64,000 bases of DNA, taken from contig NC_134830.1 in NCBI RefSeq assembly GCF_004210375.1, forward strand, positions 169,577,874 to 169,641,873, given 5' to 3'. This stretch comes from Tachypleus tridentatus. Lineage: Eukaryota; Arthropoda; Merostomata; Xiphosura; Limulidae. The notes under the pieces are model-generated. The model did not search any database. It was not told the origin of the DNA and saw only the letters and a program-made list of their open reading frames with translations. Of the stretch, positions 49,101 to 60,349 are shown piece by piece; position 1 is the first letter of the stretch, and every line of letters starts with the position of its first letter. Both the position numbers and the translations under genes were made by a program.

Positions 49101-49666
49101 TACAAACCTGTTAAGAATTATGTTAATAAATGTCTGTAGTAATCACTTCACTCAATTTATTTATTAATGTGTACATTATCTTAAACTGTACAGTCAAATT
49201 GGTACAAAAATATTTAGTTATAGGTTTATTAATAGTGGTTTTATTGAAGTTCAAAATGGGAAAGTCATTTCTGGAACACCCTGTACATTTAAACTTCACA
49301 TATTAACAGTAATGTAGTCTCAGCATTCCATGAGAACCTATACAGGGTTGATTGTGAACGAATAACCCAGATTTATTTTATGTAAGTTTTTGTCTCTGGT
49401 TTAGTTAGTATGCATTTGTATTTGAATTATATATATAACTACTTACGTGTATCTATCACATATGATTACGATGCTAACCACCCTTCCTTCTCTTCACAGG
49501 TTTGACACTTGCTCTTGAAGTTAAGGCCGCTAGTGGCCCTACTTTGAAGGAATTTAAATCAACCTTAGCTGAAGATCCATCATTCCATGAAAAACTAAAA
49601 CTGCTACGTGAGAACGTAGAAACATTTGCTCAAAAATTTCCTATGCCTGGATTTGAAGTTTTTTAA
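38891..49666 (+). CDS. SHMT: Serine hydroxymethyltransferase, seven coding exons
   Basis: A PLP enzyme that interconverts serine plus tetrahydrofolate and glycine plus 5,10-methylene-tetrahydrofolate. Exons are 38891-39108, 40352-40710, 41504-41716, 45079-45192, 45657-45779, 47768-47995 and 49500-49666, in total 473 codons plus stop (human SHMT1 483). All junctions keep phase. Landmarks in order are [41 protein letters not shown] and DGGHLTHGY. Next come [26 protein letters not shown] (PLP lysine about residue 249), [28 protein letters not shown] and [12 protein letters not shown]. Length and the lack of a presequence fit the cytosolic form. Isoforms with a mitochondrial leader from an upstream exon are known in other animals and are not excluded, because the exon opens five bases before the ATG. 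The first donor (AG|GTTTGT) is weak but required by protein continuity. Introns are 0.5-3.4 kb and rich in repeats. Confidence 0.97.
39621..39768 (+). repeat. 74-bp tandem duplication, two copies
   Basis: CAGTTAAAAACATCAATACA begins at 39621 and again at 39695. The two 74-bp units differ at only a few bases. The unit contains the first part of a diverged SINE head (CTTGGCCTGGTTAG), so the duplication came after the SINE insertion. Confidence 0.9.
39658..39998 (+). mobile_element. Diverged SINE, tRNA-Thr-type, with internally duplicated head, in SHMT intron 1
   Basis: The head GGCCTGGTTAG is present twice because of the 74-bp tandem duplication. The rest (TTTGAGGGCAACAGGTTTAAAT, CACACCAAACATGCTTACCC, GACTAGCTGTCTTCCCTTAA) follows once, in a strongly diverged form. 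Confidence 0.75.
40931..41185. repeat. Foldback element 1 with 13-bp direct flanks, in SHMT intron 2
   Basis: AGACCTCACTTCA occurs at 40931-40943 and 41173-41185. Between them are imperfect inverted arms: TATGTAAAAATGG with CACTATGTAGAGGAGCACAC on the left, and TGCTCCTCTACATAAAG with CCATTTTTACATATAT on the right. The left side has an extra tail (ATGATGACAAGAAAACC) that the right side lacks. It is related in design, and partly in sequence (GACCTTCTTTGGTCA, ACCAGCCAT), to the copies at 48.1 and 61.4 kb. Confidence 0.85.
41870..43325 (+). mobile_element. LINE fragment, I-superfamily-like: end of ORF1 and endonuclease part of ORF2, in SHMT intron 3
   Basis: The apurinic-type endonuclease starts [15 protein letters not shown] at 41979. 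It continues with [57 protein letters not shown] and [10 protein letters not shown]. The catalytic-pocket motif normally reads LQET but here is LQDT. Downstream comes the linker towards the reverse transcriptase ([45 protein letters not shown]). Several stops and frame changes break it, and it is cut off near 43325, before the RT core. The piece before 41979 looks like a lysine-rich ORF1 end. The style matches the RNase H-bearing LINE at 61.8-64 kb, so it may be the 5' part of the same family. It lies in the same orientation as the host gene. Confidence 0.85.
43326..45060. other. Unclassified part of SHMT intron 3
   Basis: This part is less AT-rich than the other introns and has several short frames that read like degraded coding sequence (for example 44189-44395). 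I could not assign it to any repeat family. It is probably old transposon debris. A possible terminal TG..CA pair near 43910-44073 was considered and not accepted. Confidence 0.35.
45833..46107 (+). mobile_element. SINE, tRNA-Thr-type, in SHMT intron 5
   Basis: It starts GGCCCACCATGGCCAGGTGG and has GTAATCTGAGGGTTGCAGGTT, a B-box derivative (GGTTTAAATTCCC) and the whole body. The tail reads TTCAAAACTAACAAAT. Many C-to-T and G-to-A type changes suggest moderate age. Confidence 0.9.
46136..46199. repeat. (CA)n microsatellite with a CG-rich interruption
   Basis: CACACACATGCGCGCGCGCA followed by about 20 further CA units, then AAGAGAGAGATA. It lies directly after the SINE in SHMT intron 5. Confidence 0.95.
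48138..48607. repeat. Foldback element 2 with 14-bp direct flanks, in SHMT intron 6
   Basis: ACATTTCTGGCTTT occurs at 48138-48151 and 48594-48607. The left arm, about 48181-48275, carries GGCTGGTATGGGTATTAACA, then GACCTTCTTAGGTCATCTTC. The right arm, about 48508-48593, is its reverse complement with some mismatches (GACCTAAGAAGGTTGAAATG, ACCAATACCAGCCATCCTGA). A tail with CCTGATGATAAGAAACTCAC exists only on the left. The centre is about 230 bp of unique sequence with no coding potential that I recognise. Confidence 0.88.
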
Positions 49667-50178
49667 AAACATGAAATTAAAATGGTCTGAAACTGGTTGC
49701 CATAGAAACTTGTTTAAAAACTTTCCTAAAAGTTACAAACTTAAATTAATTTTCTGTTGTTATCAAAGTTACGACAGCAGTATTAAAGCTGTCCAAGTTT
49801 AACAAATAATATAAGGTCTTTTTGTGGTCCATAAAGTACAAATTAATATTTGGAACACATATTAAGTTTTTCTTTAATCATGATGGGGAAATTTTCAATT
49901 TTTATACTTTAATGTTGTTTCAGAGAAAACATACTTTCAGATTTCTCAAGTTCACCGATTGTTACTGAGTATTGTAGTTGTACCTGTTTTAAAGCTTGAA
50001 TTCTATTTTCAGTTTTATATCACATTTATATAGGAATATAATTTTTTTTAAGAATTGTAAATGTTATTGAAACAAAACATTTTGAACAATATTTTATTAC
50101 AAATGTTCACGTGTATTTTTCCATTAAATTTGTTATTAAAATTGTACCTTTTGTTCAATTAGTTTGTTAGACAAATTG

Positions 50179-50184
50179 AATAAA
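50179..50184 (+). terminator. SHMT: Candidate SHMT polyadenylation signal
   Basis: AATAAA lies 513 bases after the stop codon. Earlier weaker signals (ATTAAA near 50131) could also be used. Confidence 0.45.
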
Positions 50185-50778
50185 TTAAAACACCCGGTAT
50201 GAATATTTCCAGGAAACTGGCTGTTGTAACTAAAATAAAAAAATCAATTGGATAAAAATAGTTTTATTATCTTCATAACAAATGTAGCCTTAAAATATTA
50301 AAATACATAAACAAACATGTTGTAGTACACAAAACCTTTATTTAAATTGATCAATAGTTGTAAAAATCATTACAAGGTTCAACGTAGTTTACTGTCATCT
50401 TCAAGAGTGTGAAAAACAGTTACTATATGATAAACAAGTACAAAACCCATGTTCCTCTGACTACTAGTTTAAAATTAAAAAAAAAGATTATGCCATCTAC
50501 ATACTGTCTTATTTTATAACCTTTCATCTGTATTTACAATCAGGGTATTCTTGCTGTGTTTTATTATTTCAATGGTTTCTCTAACATTTCTCGCATTCAT
50601 CATACAAAATAAACAGCAAAAAGTATGAATTATACTTACGTTACACACAGTATTCATGAAAATTGTTTAATTTTTTTTAATTTGTGTATCAACTGGGTAC
50701 ATCAATTTATTAGTTTTATTGATAAAAAGATATGATTACTTTTACATTTAAACCGATTTTATTCACTAATGTAACAAG

Positions 50779-50874
50779 TCAGTCTGTGTCAAATTTATGT
50801 TCACACTTCCAGAAGTGCTGCTCAAGTACTTTTAATTCATCTTCAATGTCTTTTTTTCTTTTTCCTTTTTCTTC
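50779..50874 (-). CDS. Possible terminal coding exon of an unidentified gene
   Basis: On the minus strand a pyrimidine tract with TTTTTAG ends at 50875. It is followed by an open frame of 31 codons plus TGA: a Lys/Glu-rich start (EEKGKRKKDIEDELKVLE) and then QHFWKCEHKFDTD. The exon begins at a codon boundary and has candidate AATAAA signals downstream on its strand (near 50756-50761 and 50708). I do not recognise the protein and found no upstream partner exon in the window with confidence. If real, this gene converges tail-to-tail on SHMT. A chance frame behind a chance acceptor is the alternative. Confidence 0.35.
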   Translation of the reverse strand, partial: EEKGKRKKDIEDELKVLEQHFWKCEHKFDTD

Positions 50875-50879
50875 CTAAA

Positions 50880-52690
50880 AATACGTAAATAAAATAATAT
50901 TAACAGTTATTGGTTGATTAAAACATTGTAAACACAACATACTTCATTTTGGATGTCCAGTTATAGAATGCTTGCTATTATTGGATGGGTTCTTTTGGTT
51001 GGAGTCTTCAATAAAAAATACTGCAAAGCTTGGACCAATTAATGATAACAAACATCACTGTTCAGTAATTTTCCATACAAGCTATATTCACTAGTATGCA
51101 TAGCATTACAAGTAAAGTCTTAACAGAAATTCCATGCAGTTGATTTTTAACTTGTGTGCAAAATTATGAAACATTTATTTTCTATGGAACATCTGTTTTC
51201 TATAAGCAACACATCTAAAAGTGCTGTAGATACCCCATGTGCTTTTATAATTAAAAATTACCAATATGGGATAGAAAAAAACTAAAAGAAAACTTTCACT
51301 AATACTAATGTTGCACGATCTGGTAGTCTATGAACTAAAGAATGTGAGAGAGACTTTAAACTGTATTCCTAAATAACTGTTATTAGTTATTTTTTGAAAT
51401 ATTAGAAGTTTATGTATTCAGTTCAAAATTTTGTACAGTATTCTATTTCAAGTTATTTTTTTGTCTGCTCTTAATTTATTGAAAAATTTATTTTACACAA
51501 TAATTCAAGGTTAAGATAAGGAACCATTCACATACCTTCTGTTGAAGTTAAGTAATCTACACAGAACTACATCTGTGTATGTTAATACTGTTTAATGACA
51601 TGAAAATTATTTGCATTTGGTGATGTATTAAAATTTACTGATGTGGTTCACCTCGTGTTCTACTGCCTGGCATGTAAAGAAATGTTCACTAAAGTGTTGA
51701 TAAAATTGTTTTTCAAATTAATATTTGTTACATTAAACATCTTAGAAATGATTAATTTCAGTTTAAATAAATTGTCTGTAATGTTCTTTTTCCTTCTCCC
51801 TAAGAATATGGTAAGCTGTATACTCAGCAGAACAGAACGAAAAAGAATTGCTGTGATCAGAATATAAAAAAATTAAGACTTGACATTATATTGATTAACT
51901 CCCAAAAATGATATATTCGTGCATTTACCATAGTAATACATTGTGATTAACAATAGATAAAGTGACAGTGCTTCATGATTGCAGATGGTGTATTAGAATC
52001 CAGGCATATGTCCTCATGAAACTGGCTGTAGCTGTAACTGATGTTTGTTCATTTTGATTTAAGGTTTTAATTCATATAACTATCTTTAAAAAAAACTATT
52101 AAGTTACAAAATATAATATTTTAAATACACTATAGTTTTGTTTAGAAAAATAATTGTACATGAGCAGATACTTCAATGATAAAACAAGCTATGAAAGTTC
52201 ATATAGTCATCTACCTAATAGGAGCATCATTTGTTGTGAAACTGCATTCATCACAAAATTTTTACCTAATACAAATAACAGTATAGAAAGATGTTACAAA
52301 AATATTGTGGGCAAAGCTAAAGTGTCACAATGATGGGCAGAATGTGATGGTTGTTCAAATGGTCTGTAAACTTCAAGGGGAATGACAGATCATGTCGTGT
52401 GACTATGGAACGAGTTAAAATGTATAGTATGTGATAAACTTGTAATGTACTTACCAGAATAAGCAGGTGCATGGATCAAATGTCCCAGACCTGTATCCTG
52501 AGGCCCATCCAGGTTGTCACAACAACTGGGAATGGTTTGGTTCTTAGTGTACGGAGTAGTCTGTACTGTACTTTGCTGTAAACCTTCCTGTTCTATTTCG
52601 GATCAAAGGGAGTGTTTACTTAGTCTCATACCAATGATATACTGATTCAAAGAAGAAATACCTCCATGTTGACCTCTTGAGTGGCTTGGT
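50880..52690. other. AT-rich sequence without recognised genes
   Basis: Upstream exons of the minus-strand candidate at 50.8 kb would be expected here. One donor-like GGTATGTG occurs on the minus strand near 51535 but has no convincing exon. 52440-52560 is less AT-rich, and I suspect it is repeat-derived. Confidence 0.3.
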
Positions 52691-54720
52691 AATAGGGAAC
52701 CAAGGGATAACTCACTCTACTAGAAAGAAAATGGAGGAAGACAATTGGGTAAGGAATAACTTATCACCTGTGTTGAGAGACTGTACAGTGAATTGACATG
52801 GCAGAAGGAAATGGTAAGATATAAACCATGCCCAATGCTGTTTTATTGTTTGGAAACAGTATTATAGTTTGAAAGGTGATAAAAGTATTAAATACAGAAT
52901 ATTATGGAAAACCCCACCCCAAAAGTGGAACTGAGAATGGGCTGCTATCCTCTACTCGATGCAGGCTTTGTGAAAAAAGAGAAAGAAGCATTCTCTCTGA
53001 GGTGAAACTGGCCACAGAATGGGATTAATTGTTTTTAGTTATTGTTTATTACTTGTTTGTATGCTGAAATGGCTGCTCTTATTTTGTAGAAAGACTGGAG
53101 AATGGTAACTAGAATGGATCACACCCAAAGGAACATCAGTGTACAACAAGTAATATGATATGGAAGTGTTGGGGTCAGTCATATCCTTGTTTGTAGTACC
53201 AGTATCTCATCAAGGTGATATCTATTCCCAGAGGCAAGAGAAGCTGTGAGGTGACAAATTAGAAGAGAGATGAAATGGAAGAAGTTATCTTCTACAGAGA
53301 AATATACAAGTCAGGTGAATTTTTTTTTTAACTCAACCAATCACAAGAGTGAAAGGAACCCCCCAGCTACACAAAAGAAACAATACAGGAAAGATAACAA
53401 TGAACTTTTCAAATAATAAAATGGAGAGTCTTCGGGCATGAATGACTGTACAGAGAAGTAATGAGAGGGAGAGTGACTGGAAAAAAGATAATCCTACTGA
53501 TAATTGAGAAGGAAAGAATAGTGGTAATAAACCTGTTCCTGTGGTAGATATTCCTAATGGCATTAAAGCAAAAATACCTGATCTCTTCTGCAAGTGAAAA
53601 AGAGTATGATGGTATGGGAAATAGGTAGCCAACGGATTCAATGAAAAACATAACAGAGGCATCATCACAAAAGAGGAACCAGATGAAGAGAACAAGTGAT
53701 TAGAAAGGCTTATAAGAAGTAAGAGGCAGGTAAATGACCAGGTAAAAATCACTGACAGTAATTTTGTAACAAAAAATAGTTGAAAGGACAGACCACCCTT
53801 AAAAATCCCAGAAAAGAAAGGGAGTGAGGTAAGGAAGAATCAGATTACGTGGAGTAAAAGGGTGCTGAATGGGCCAGCACTGATAAATTATTTAACATAG
53901 TAATAAACTGGGAAAGTAAGCAACCAAGAAAAGTTATCATTGAACAGAGGTTAAAAAGCTTGGAACATTAAGGTGAAAGATAAATGTCCAAAACTAACAA
54001 GATTGCTAAAATGAACAAAACAAGGAATCTTTGACATAACAGCTGAAATGGCTAAACAGGGGGCAATGAGAAGAACCGTGCACTTGGACCTGTGAAGTAA
54101 TAACAGAATCCTGGGAAGAATTTGAACAGGAGGAGAATAGGCATACAAAAAGAGGGTGAAACCAATCTAAACTTAGAAAAAATACCACCAGGGCCATGCA
54201 GTGTGAGACTGGTAACTTGGTGGACGGGAATTGCAAATTCACAGAAATAAGAACTCACAAACTGGTAAAAAAATACATAGAAACTCTAAGTTCACAGAAG
54301 TTTCCACATCTCAATGACATTAATGTCAAAAAACTACATTCCAAGAAAATAAATTCCAGAATGGTAAAGGTATTCAGAACCATACCCAACCTGTTTAGAG
54401 GCATCTATGAACAGGTGTTAAATTTGGTAGGAAATGGATTCTCAATCACATGTAAATGTTCAAACCACTACAACAGGAAGCAGCAAAGAGGTGGGAGGTA
54501 GAGAAAAGAAAAAAAAAGATGGTGGATCATATTAGATAGTGGGTATATTCCATTTTCCTGCCAGAATCCACTGAAGAGAGTGCAAAAAGACATGTCCACA
54601 GAAAGAAGGGGCACAAGAGACTCCAAAAGAGAGATAACCTCACATGTAGGAAAAAAGGGAGACTGGAAAATCTTGGAAAGCAAATGAGGTGAGAAAGATT
54701 CTATGTAAATCAGATACTGA
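52690..54720. other. Purine-rich, strand-asymmetric unclassified block
   Basis: Over about 2 kb the plus strand is dominated by A and G (runs such as AGAAGAGAGATGAAATGGAA), so minus-strand translations become Phe/Ser/Leu-rich. Plus-strand frames are short and end at many stops. No protein family, terminal repeat or target-site duplication was recognised. It looks like the remains of a transposed element or a decayed gene body. Confidence 0.5.
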
Positions 54721-54979
54721 CTTAGAAGCCTAAGCAGCCTTTAGTTTAATACTTAGTTTGCTCACTTTAGTGAGTGAGGGTTAACCTCATGAAAAAAAGA
54801 AACTTCTATCACCTAGAACTTCTAAGATTTTAGTTTTTTTTGGGCCTGTTGTTATCTACTGCTTGCAATGAACAGTAAAATAAGACAATGAACAGAAAGA
54901 ATCCAAATTCAGTTTGTTTATAGTTTTTGCAATGATTACATAATTATTTTCTGCCTAATATACAGATTATGCATTTTTG

Positions 54980-57900
54980 CTAAAAAAAAAAACAATTATT
55001 CCAAAATAGCTTTAATGAATGATTTACACAAACCTGATTATTTTCTAGGTTGTCACCAATGTTTTGTCTATCCTCGAGTTTAGAAATTTCAGTCAAAAGT
55101 TTCTCACATTTAAATTTTTTCTTCCAGTATGTAGTCAGTTTCTGATCATCTGAGTTTCTATCCTCATTACCAAGGATAACATCACTACCACAAAGTGAAA
55201 CAAATGTGTTAAAGTTGTGTATTCTCTCTCCACTCTTAAAAGTTGGATAAGAAACATCATAAGCCACTGCAGCAGACCAACTAAAACCTAAATAGAAGTC
55301 TACCTCATCTTCTCCTGTCATCAGGTACTCTGGAAGTGGAAAAGCTGTTTGCACAGTGATATCCTTAGCTTCAGGTAATGTTGTACAAACAGCAATTTCA
55401 TACTTTGTTTTAACAACACCTTTCAATCTTTTTAACTTTTCTTCACATTGTTTGTTCCCCAAAACAGATCTCTATTCCTTCTGGAAATTTCCTTTAATTG
55501 TTTCTTATCAGGAAGTAGCTCTTTAACATAAACAAATGCACCAAAATTTTCCTATTTACCAAGGTAAAATAAAGTTGTAGGTTTTTGTCGAACCTTTTTT
55601 GTTTTCACTTTGTCAAATTCTGCCAATGGTACATTGTCTCTGTGTTGTTTCAAGATGATCAGTTGTGCTAACTGTTTTTGAAGTTATTATGATTGTATGG
55701 TACCTTCATTCTTTCACGTGGCCATAAGAACATAAATGCAAAAAAGCATTCAAAGAAGGAACTGCTCCTTGGTACATTAATTAACTTCTCACATAACTCA
55801 ATTGTTTTTTTAAATATTTGAGATGTACAATTTTTTTTATTTTTGACGTTCCAAGCAAGAGCTACATGAATCATGAGAAGGGCACAAAAATCAAAATAAA
55901 TTGGATGTTCAAGATTTTTCAGTGACTTCCTCATGCCTTCCAACTTTGTTTTTTCTAGTTTCATTACATGATAAAAATGTGTTACACCCATCTTTTTCAT
56001 TTTCCACCTATTAAATGCACAAACAGCATCAGAGCATAAGTTCTGAATAACAACATTTCTTTCAAGATACTCCATGAAGTCACTGAATTTGGCAAAACAA
56101 TCATTTATACAATGAAGAAAGGTGTTTTGATAGCTATTCTTATTTTGTTCATAAAATTCCTCCTGCTTTGTTATTGTTACATTACTATACAGCTCTGAGA
56201 TAACTTCTTGAGATCTGTCTAAAATGTTTCTCACAAAAGGTGAATATCCACAAAACGCAGAATCCAAACTTTCTGAAGAAAAATTTTGTTCCAAGAAAAA
56301 TTTATAAACGACGTCCTTATCAAACAATTTTTCTGAGCTCATCAATAACTGCAAAATTGTTATATTTACATGCAATTCTCCAAGGTAACAAATAAGGTTT
56401 ATGTTACATTTCTCCTTTTTTTTATTAACATCCTGTGATTTTCTGAACAAATCCACTGCTTTTGAAGCTATTTTCAGTGCTTCTTTCCACTCGTTTGGTG
56501 GAAGAGCTTTTTTGTCATTTATATATTGATGGTATCTATGAACAAGTTTTTCTTTATACACTTGACCTTTGGTGTCTAATGTAGTTGAGCTATTCTGTTG
56601 AATGTTAATAGCTTTTTCTGCAAAAATGTGCACTTCTTTAAAATTCTTTTGTTGAAGATACAATACATGAGCAATGTGTTGAGCAAGAAAAGCATCTGGA
56701 TTGTACATCTCTGATTCTGATAATATGAATGCTTTCTTTAAAATTTCAACTGCTTGATCTGTTCCTTCATCCTTTATAACATCTTCAAAGAAAGGAGGAA
56801 ACTGGGTGTGCATACCATCTCCATATTCATATTTCCTTCTTCTCATTGATAAATCTGAAGTTATTTCATACAAGTCTTTTCTGGAATTAGATATCTTTGT
56901 TTGAAAGATTTTGCATTCCAGAAGCTCGTTCATCATTTCACTTAGTCGCTGTTTCCTCTTTCCTAGAATCTGATGCAGAATTTCTCCAGCTAGTAGAGGA
57001 TGAGCAACTTTCAAAGCTTTGACACAACCAAGAGTATGCTTTATCATTTCTAACAGAAGAATTTTAAGTGGTGGACTGAGGGAAAACTCCCAGTGACATT
57101 TATTATTTATATTAGCCCTGGACATTAAAGTATCAAAACAAGCAACAGGTATTGCTGGGGATTCATAGTGGTACTTGTCAACAAGAGATATATACTTCAG
57201 TAACTTTTCTTCTACTTCATCATTCATATCAATAAGCCAATTACAGACACAATCTTTTATGTATTATTTGTTAAAGTTTTCCTTCATTACCATGAAGGCC
57301 AGAAGATGATGTGGTGGTGAACCAAGATGCCTTTTCTCCAGCTGTTCATATTTGCTAATAAACCATTTAAGTTCATTTTCTCTCAACATTTGGGTTAAAT
57401 AACTGGCTTTACTTGGGTTAGGAATGTTTGGTTGAGAAGAGACACACCTGCATTTTAATATTAAGCATAACACTCTACCAGACCCTGGTTTTAGAAATTT
57501 TTTACGTATAAGTTCCTCCAATCTAAGAAAAAATTCTTGTGCTTTTGATTCTTCATGGTTGTCAAGAAGTAGTACAACTGGCTTAACCATGCCATTCTTT
57601 TCACTACAGGTGAGTAAACTTATGATCTGGTCTAAAGTGTCATCAGTGATTAGTAAACACACAGCACACTTGTACTCTTTTCTCAGATGCCAAAGAACAC
57701 TTCTTGCCATGGTACTGCCCCCAGCTCCAGGTTGGTGATAAAGAATTATTTCTGTGACATAAAATTCTGATGGATCAAAACCTTCAAAACCAGACTGTCA
57801 CAATAACGCCTAGACTTGGTATCTGCAATACCAAAGTAAATTGTTCCATTACTGCATGTATTAAGACAGGCACAAGTAAACCTAAGTAACTCTTGTGCAA

Positions 57901-58833
57901 ATTTAGATTCAGCAAACTGTTTATTTTCTGAAGCATTTCTAAACAATTTACTCTAAGTTATTTGCTCCAGTTTCATGTTTGATTAAAACAGTATTTTGTT
58001 TATAAGGGAAGGAGGCTTCTTCATTAAAAGTTATAGGTTTAGAAAAACCAAGCTTTGATGAGAATAGATTCTTTAAATTAACGTTGTCTGATGATTTAAC
58101 TTTGTTGGGAACTTAACCTATGATTTGGGGATTACATGATATTTCTTCTCCTGTAAACTTAATTTTCCACGGTAATTCACCAGGCTTGGGAAAGTACACA
58201 TTTTCTTGTGACTTGTCAATAGAAGCATAAAAACTGTCTGCATCAGATTGTAAGAGATTATCATCAACAATCAATACAACTTTCTTCTTGTCTTTCACTC
58301 CTACATCATGAAATGGAACCAGTGTTGGTTCTTTTGATAACATGTGAGCTTCCATTTCATGAAATTCAGAATACAAATGTTTCCACTCTGTAATGTTTTC
58401 TCTGATAAATTTCCACAATTTGGCCTTTGGAACATATGAAGATGGGTGATACAATACAAGAAATAAAAATCTGTTTTCAAATTCAGTTGCATGTTTTCCC
58501 AACTTGGAGAATATCACACTTAAGAAACATTCTTCCTTTTTGTGACTTTGAAAAGCTTCTTGACTGGACAGTGGAAGTTGTTGAGACAACTTACTTATCC
58601 AATCACAATTAAAAACATCAGATTTGATTTCATTTATTTTACTAACAATTTTTCTAGCTGGTCCATAAGGAATCTTTAGGTCATCCTTTAGCTGTTGCAC
58701 TGTTAACTCGACAAGTACTGAGCCATCAATTTATTCTTTCTTAAATATACTGTATGTGTTTTCATCCACATTTACAGTATCTTTTAACCATAGCACCACT
58801 TCTTCAATGGTCCAATTTTCCATTTTAATAGCT
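54980..58833 (-). pseudogene. SAMD9/SAMD9L-like pseudogene with internal deletion
   Basis: SAMD9-family proteins are large cytoplasmic antiviral and growth-restricting factors, ordered SAM, AlbA-like, SIR2-like, P-loop NTPase, TPR-like helices, OB-fold. An acceptor (CTCTTCAG, ends 58834) precedes the ATG at 58823. The SAM domain follows (ENWTIEEVVLWLKD ... LKIPYGPARKIVSKI), then the linker (FLSVIFSKLGKHATEFENRF). The AlbA-like start is FRNASENKQF, KFAQELLRFTCACLN, NGTIYFGIADTK near 57946-57810. It runs at once into DPSEFYVTEIILYHQPGAGGS, the Walker A region (57712-57740), so the rest of AlbA and all of the SIR2-like part are missing. A Walker-B-like PVVLLLDN, a long helical region (57227-55668) and a C-terminal part (EEKLKRLKGVVKTKYEIAV) follow. 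At least four in-frame stops and three or more frame changes are present. Two of these stops lie after KKE in SAM and after KENFNK following the NTPase. About 1250 codons remain of an expected 1500-1600. Confidence 0.88.
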
Positions 58834-59835
58834 CTGAAGAGAAAAAAGGTTTTATACTTTAACATGAAACTGGCACAATCACAATTTGTATCTATCCATC
58901 AAAATAATTTTGTTTAATAATAAACAAGATTTGTAAGAATTTTCAAAAATAAGTTTCATTTGATACATGTATACATTCTGTATGTAATTTACTTTTTATG
59001 TGTAAATGAACTTCTAACACAACATGTAGTTCTTAAAAATTAATTGGACAAACCTCTGCCAGCTATGATATAAAAAACAACAATACTTTACTAAGAAAAC
59101 TGAAGAACATTTACATGAAAAGGGACTGACCATACAAAATATGTCTTTCCTTGTAAACAAATAGTTCAATAATTCCTTAATTTCTCTTTTGACCCATTAA
59201 CTGCAGCTTCCATAAACACATGCAGAATGTTTGCAAGTCATAAACTATACAGCATACTTCTATTTAACTGCTGGAAGTGGACTGTATTCTATGCAGTGAA
59301 TCAGCAGTCAATGGGTTAAGTTTACTTACCAGGCTCCCCTCTCCAAAAAACAACTCAAACTTTAGATATTTATAGTCAATAAATTTTTTATTAATATACA
59401 ACTGTTTTGAAGTTTTGAACATACAAGTTTTTGTGCATAATAATATAATTCATAGTCTGTAATCTAAAGATGATGGCTTAATCAATTAAATGATACAAGT
59501 GACTCATTGTCAGTAATGATTACACTAATAAGGGTCATGTAAACTTAATAAAGTTAATCCAAATTACAATTAAAGTGATTAAATGAACCAGTATATTTGA
59601 TTATTCCAACAACTGATTAACCAAAATTGTAATGGAATTGACCAGTATGAAAATAATAAACAAAACTGGTTGTTACTATTTTTTATTATTCTAACCAGCC
59701 AAGTAATTGAAATACTGCCACATACAAGGGAAATAGGTAGTTTCACTGAAATATCAACTAATATCTTTAACAAATCACAAGTATGTGAAAGTTCACTCTT
59801 GTCTTAAAGAACATTGTAACACCATTTTACAATAA
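58834..59835. other. AT-rich sequence upstream of the SAMD9-like pseudogene
   Basis: Nothing recognised beyond a possible leader intron for the pseudogene. No promoter element could be supported. Confidence 0.35.
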
Positions 59836-60090
59836 TGTTTGTTTTTGAATTTTGTGCAAAGATACATGAGGGCTATCTATGCTAGCTGCCCATAATTTAG
59901 CAATGTAAGACTAGAGGGAAGGCAGCTAGTTATCGCCACCTACTGCCAACTCTTGGACTACTCTTTTACCAATGAATGGTGGGATTGACCATCACATTAT
60001 AACACCCCCACGGCTGAAAGGGCAAGCATGTCTGGTGCAAGGGGGATTTGAACCTGCAACCCACAGATTAAGACTCGAATGCCAGGCCCC
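59836..60090 (-). mobile_element. SINE, tRNA-Thr-type, full length
   Basis: The minus-strand head ends GGGGCCTGGCATTCGAGTC and has a diverged B box (GGTTCAAATCC). It has the complete body and a TTTGTTT-complement tail. Flanks are AT-rich and no exact duplication is visible. Confidence 0.9.
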
Positions 60091-60349
60091 ATTCTATAAT
60101 CATTACTAGAAAAACTCCATGAAAAGTTGTAGATAGAGGATTTGTAGATCAGAATAAAGCATTATTACTACTGTCACAGTAAAGTGGTTGCTGCAGTATA
60201 AGAAAAACCAGTACCTACACTGCTTAATGTGCAACTAATACATGTGAAAGGTGTGAAACTAATAAGAACACCTAGCAGTAGCTTTAAATCTTTAGGATGC
60301 TGCAATAAAGTCCAGCTGTCCATTCTTGCTGAAAAAAATTCTAAGAATA

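Noticed and set aside
53333-53752. 139-codon minus-strand frame as a membrane protein
   Set aside because: Its hydrophobicity follows from the pyrimidine-rich strand of the skewed block. It has no family match, splice context or start context.
54196-54501. 101-codon plus-strand frame in the purine-rich block
   Set aside because: Lys/Asn/Arg-rich as expected from base composition. No recognisable motif was found, and the neighbouring frames are full of stops.
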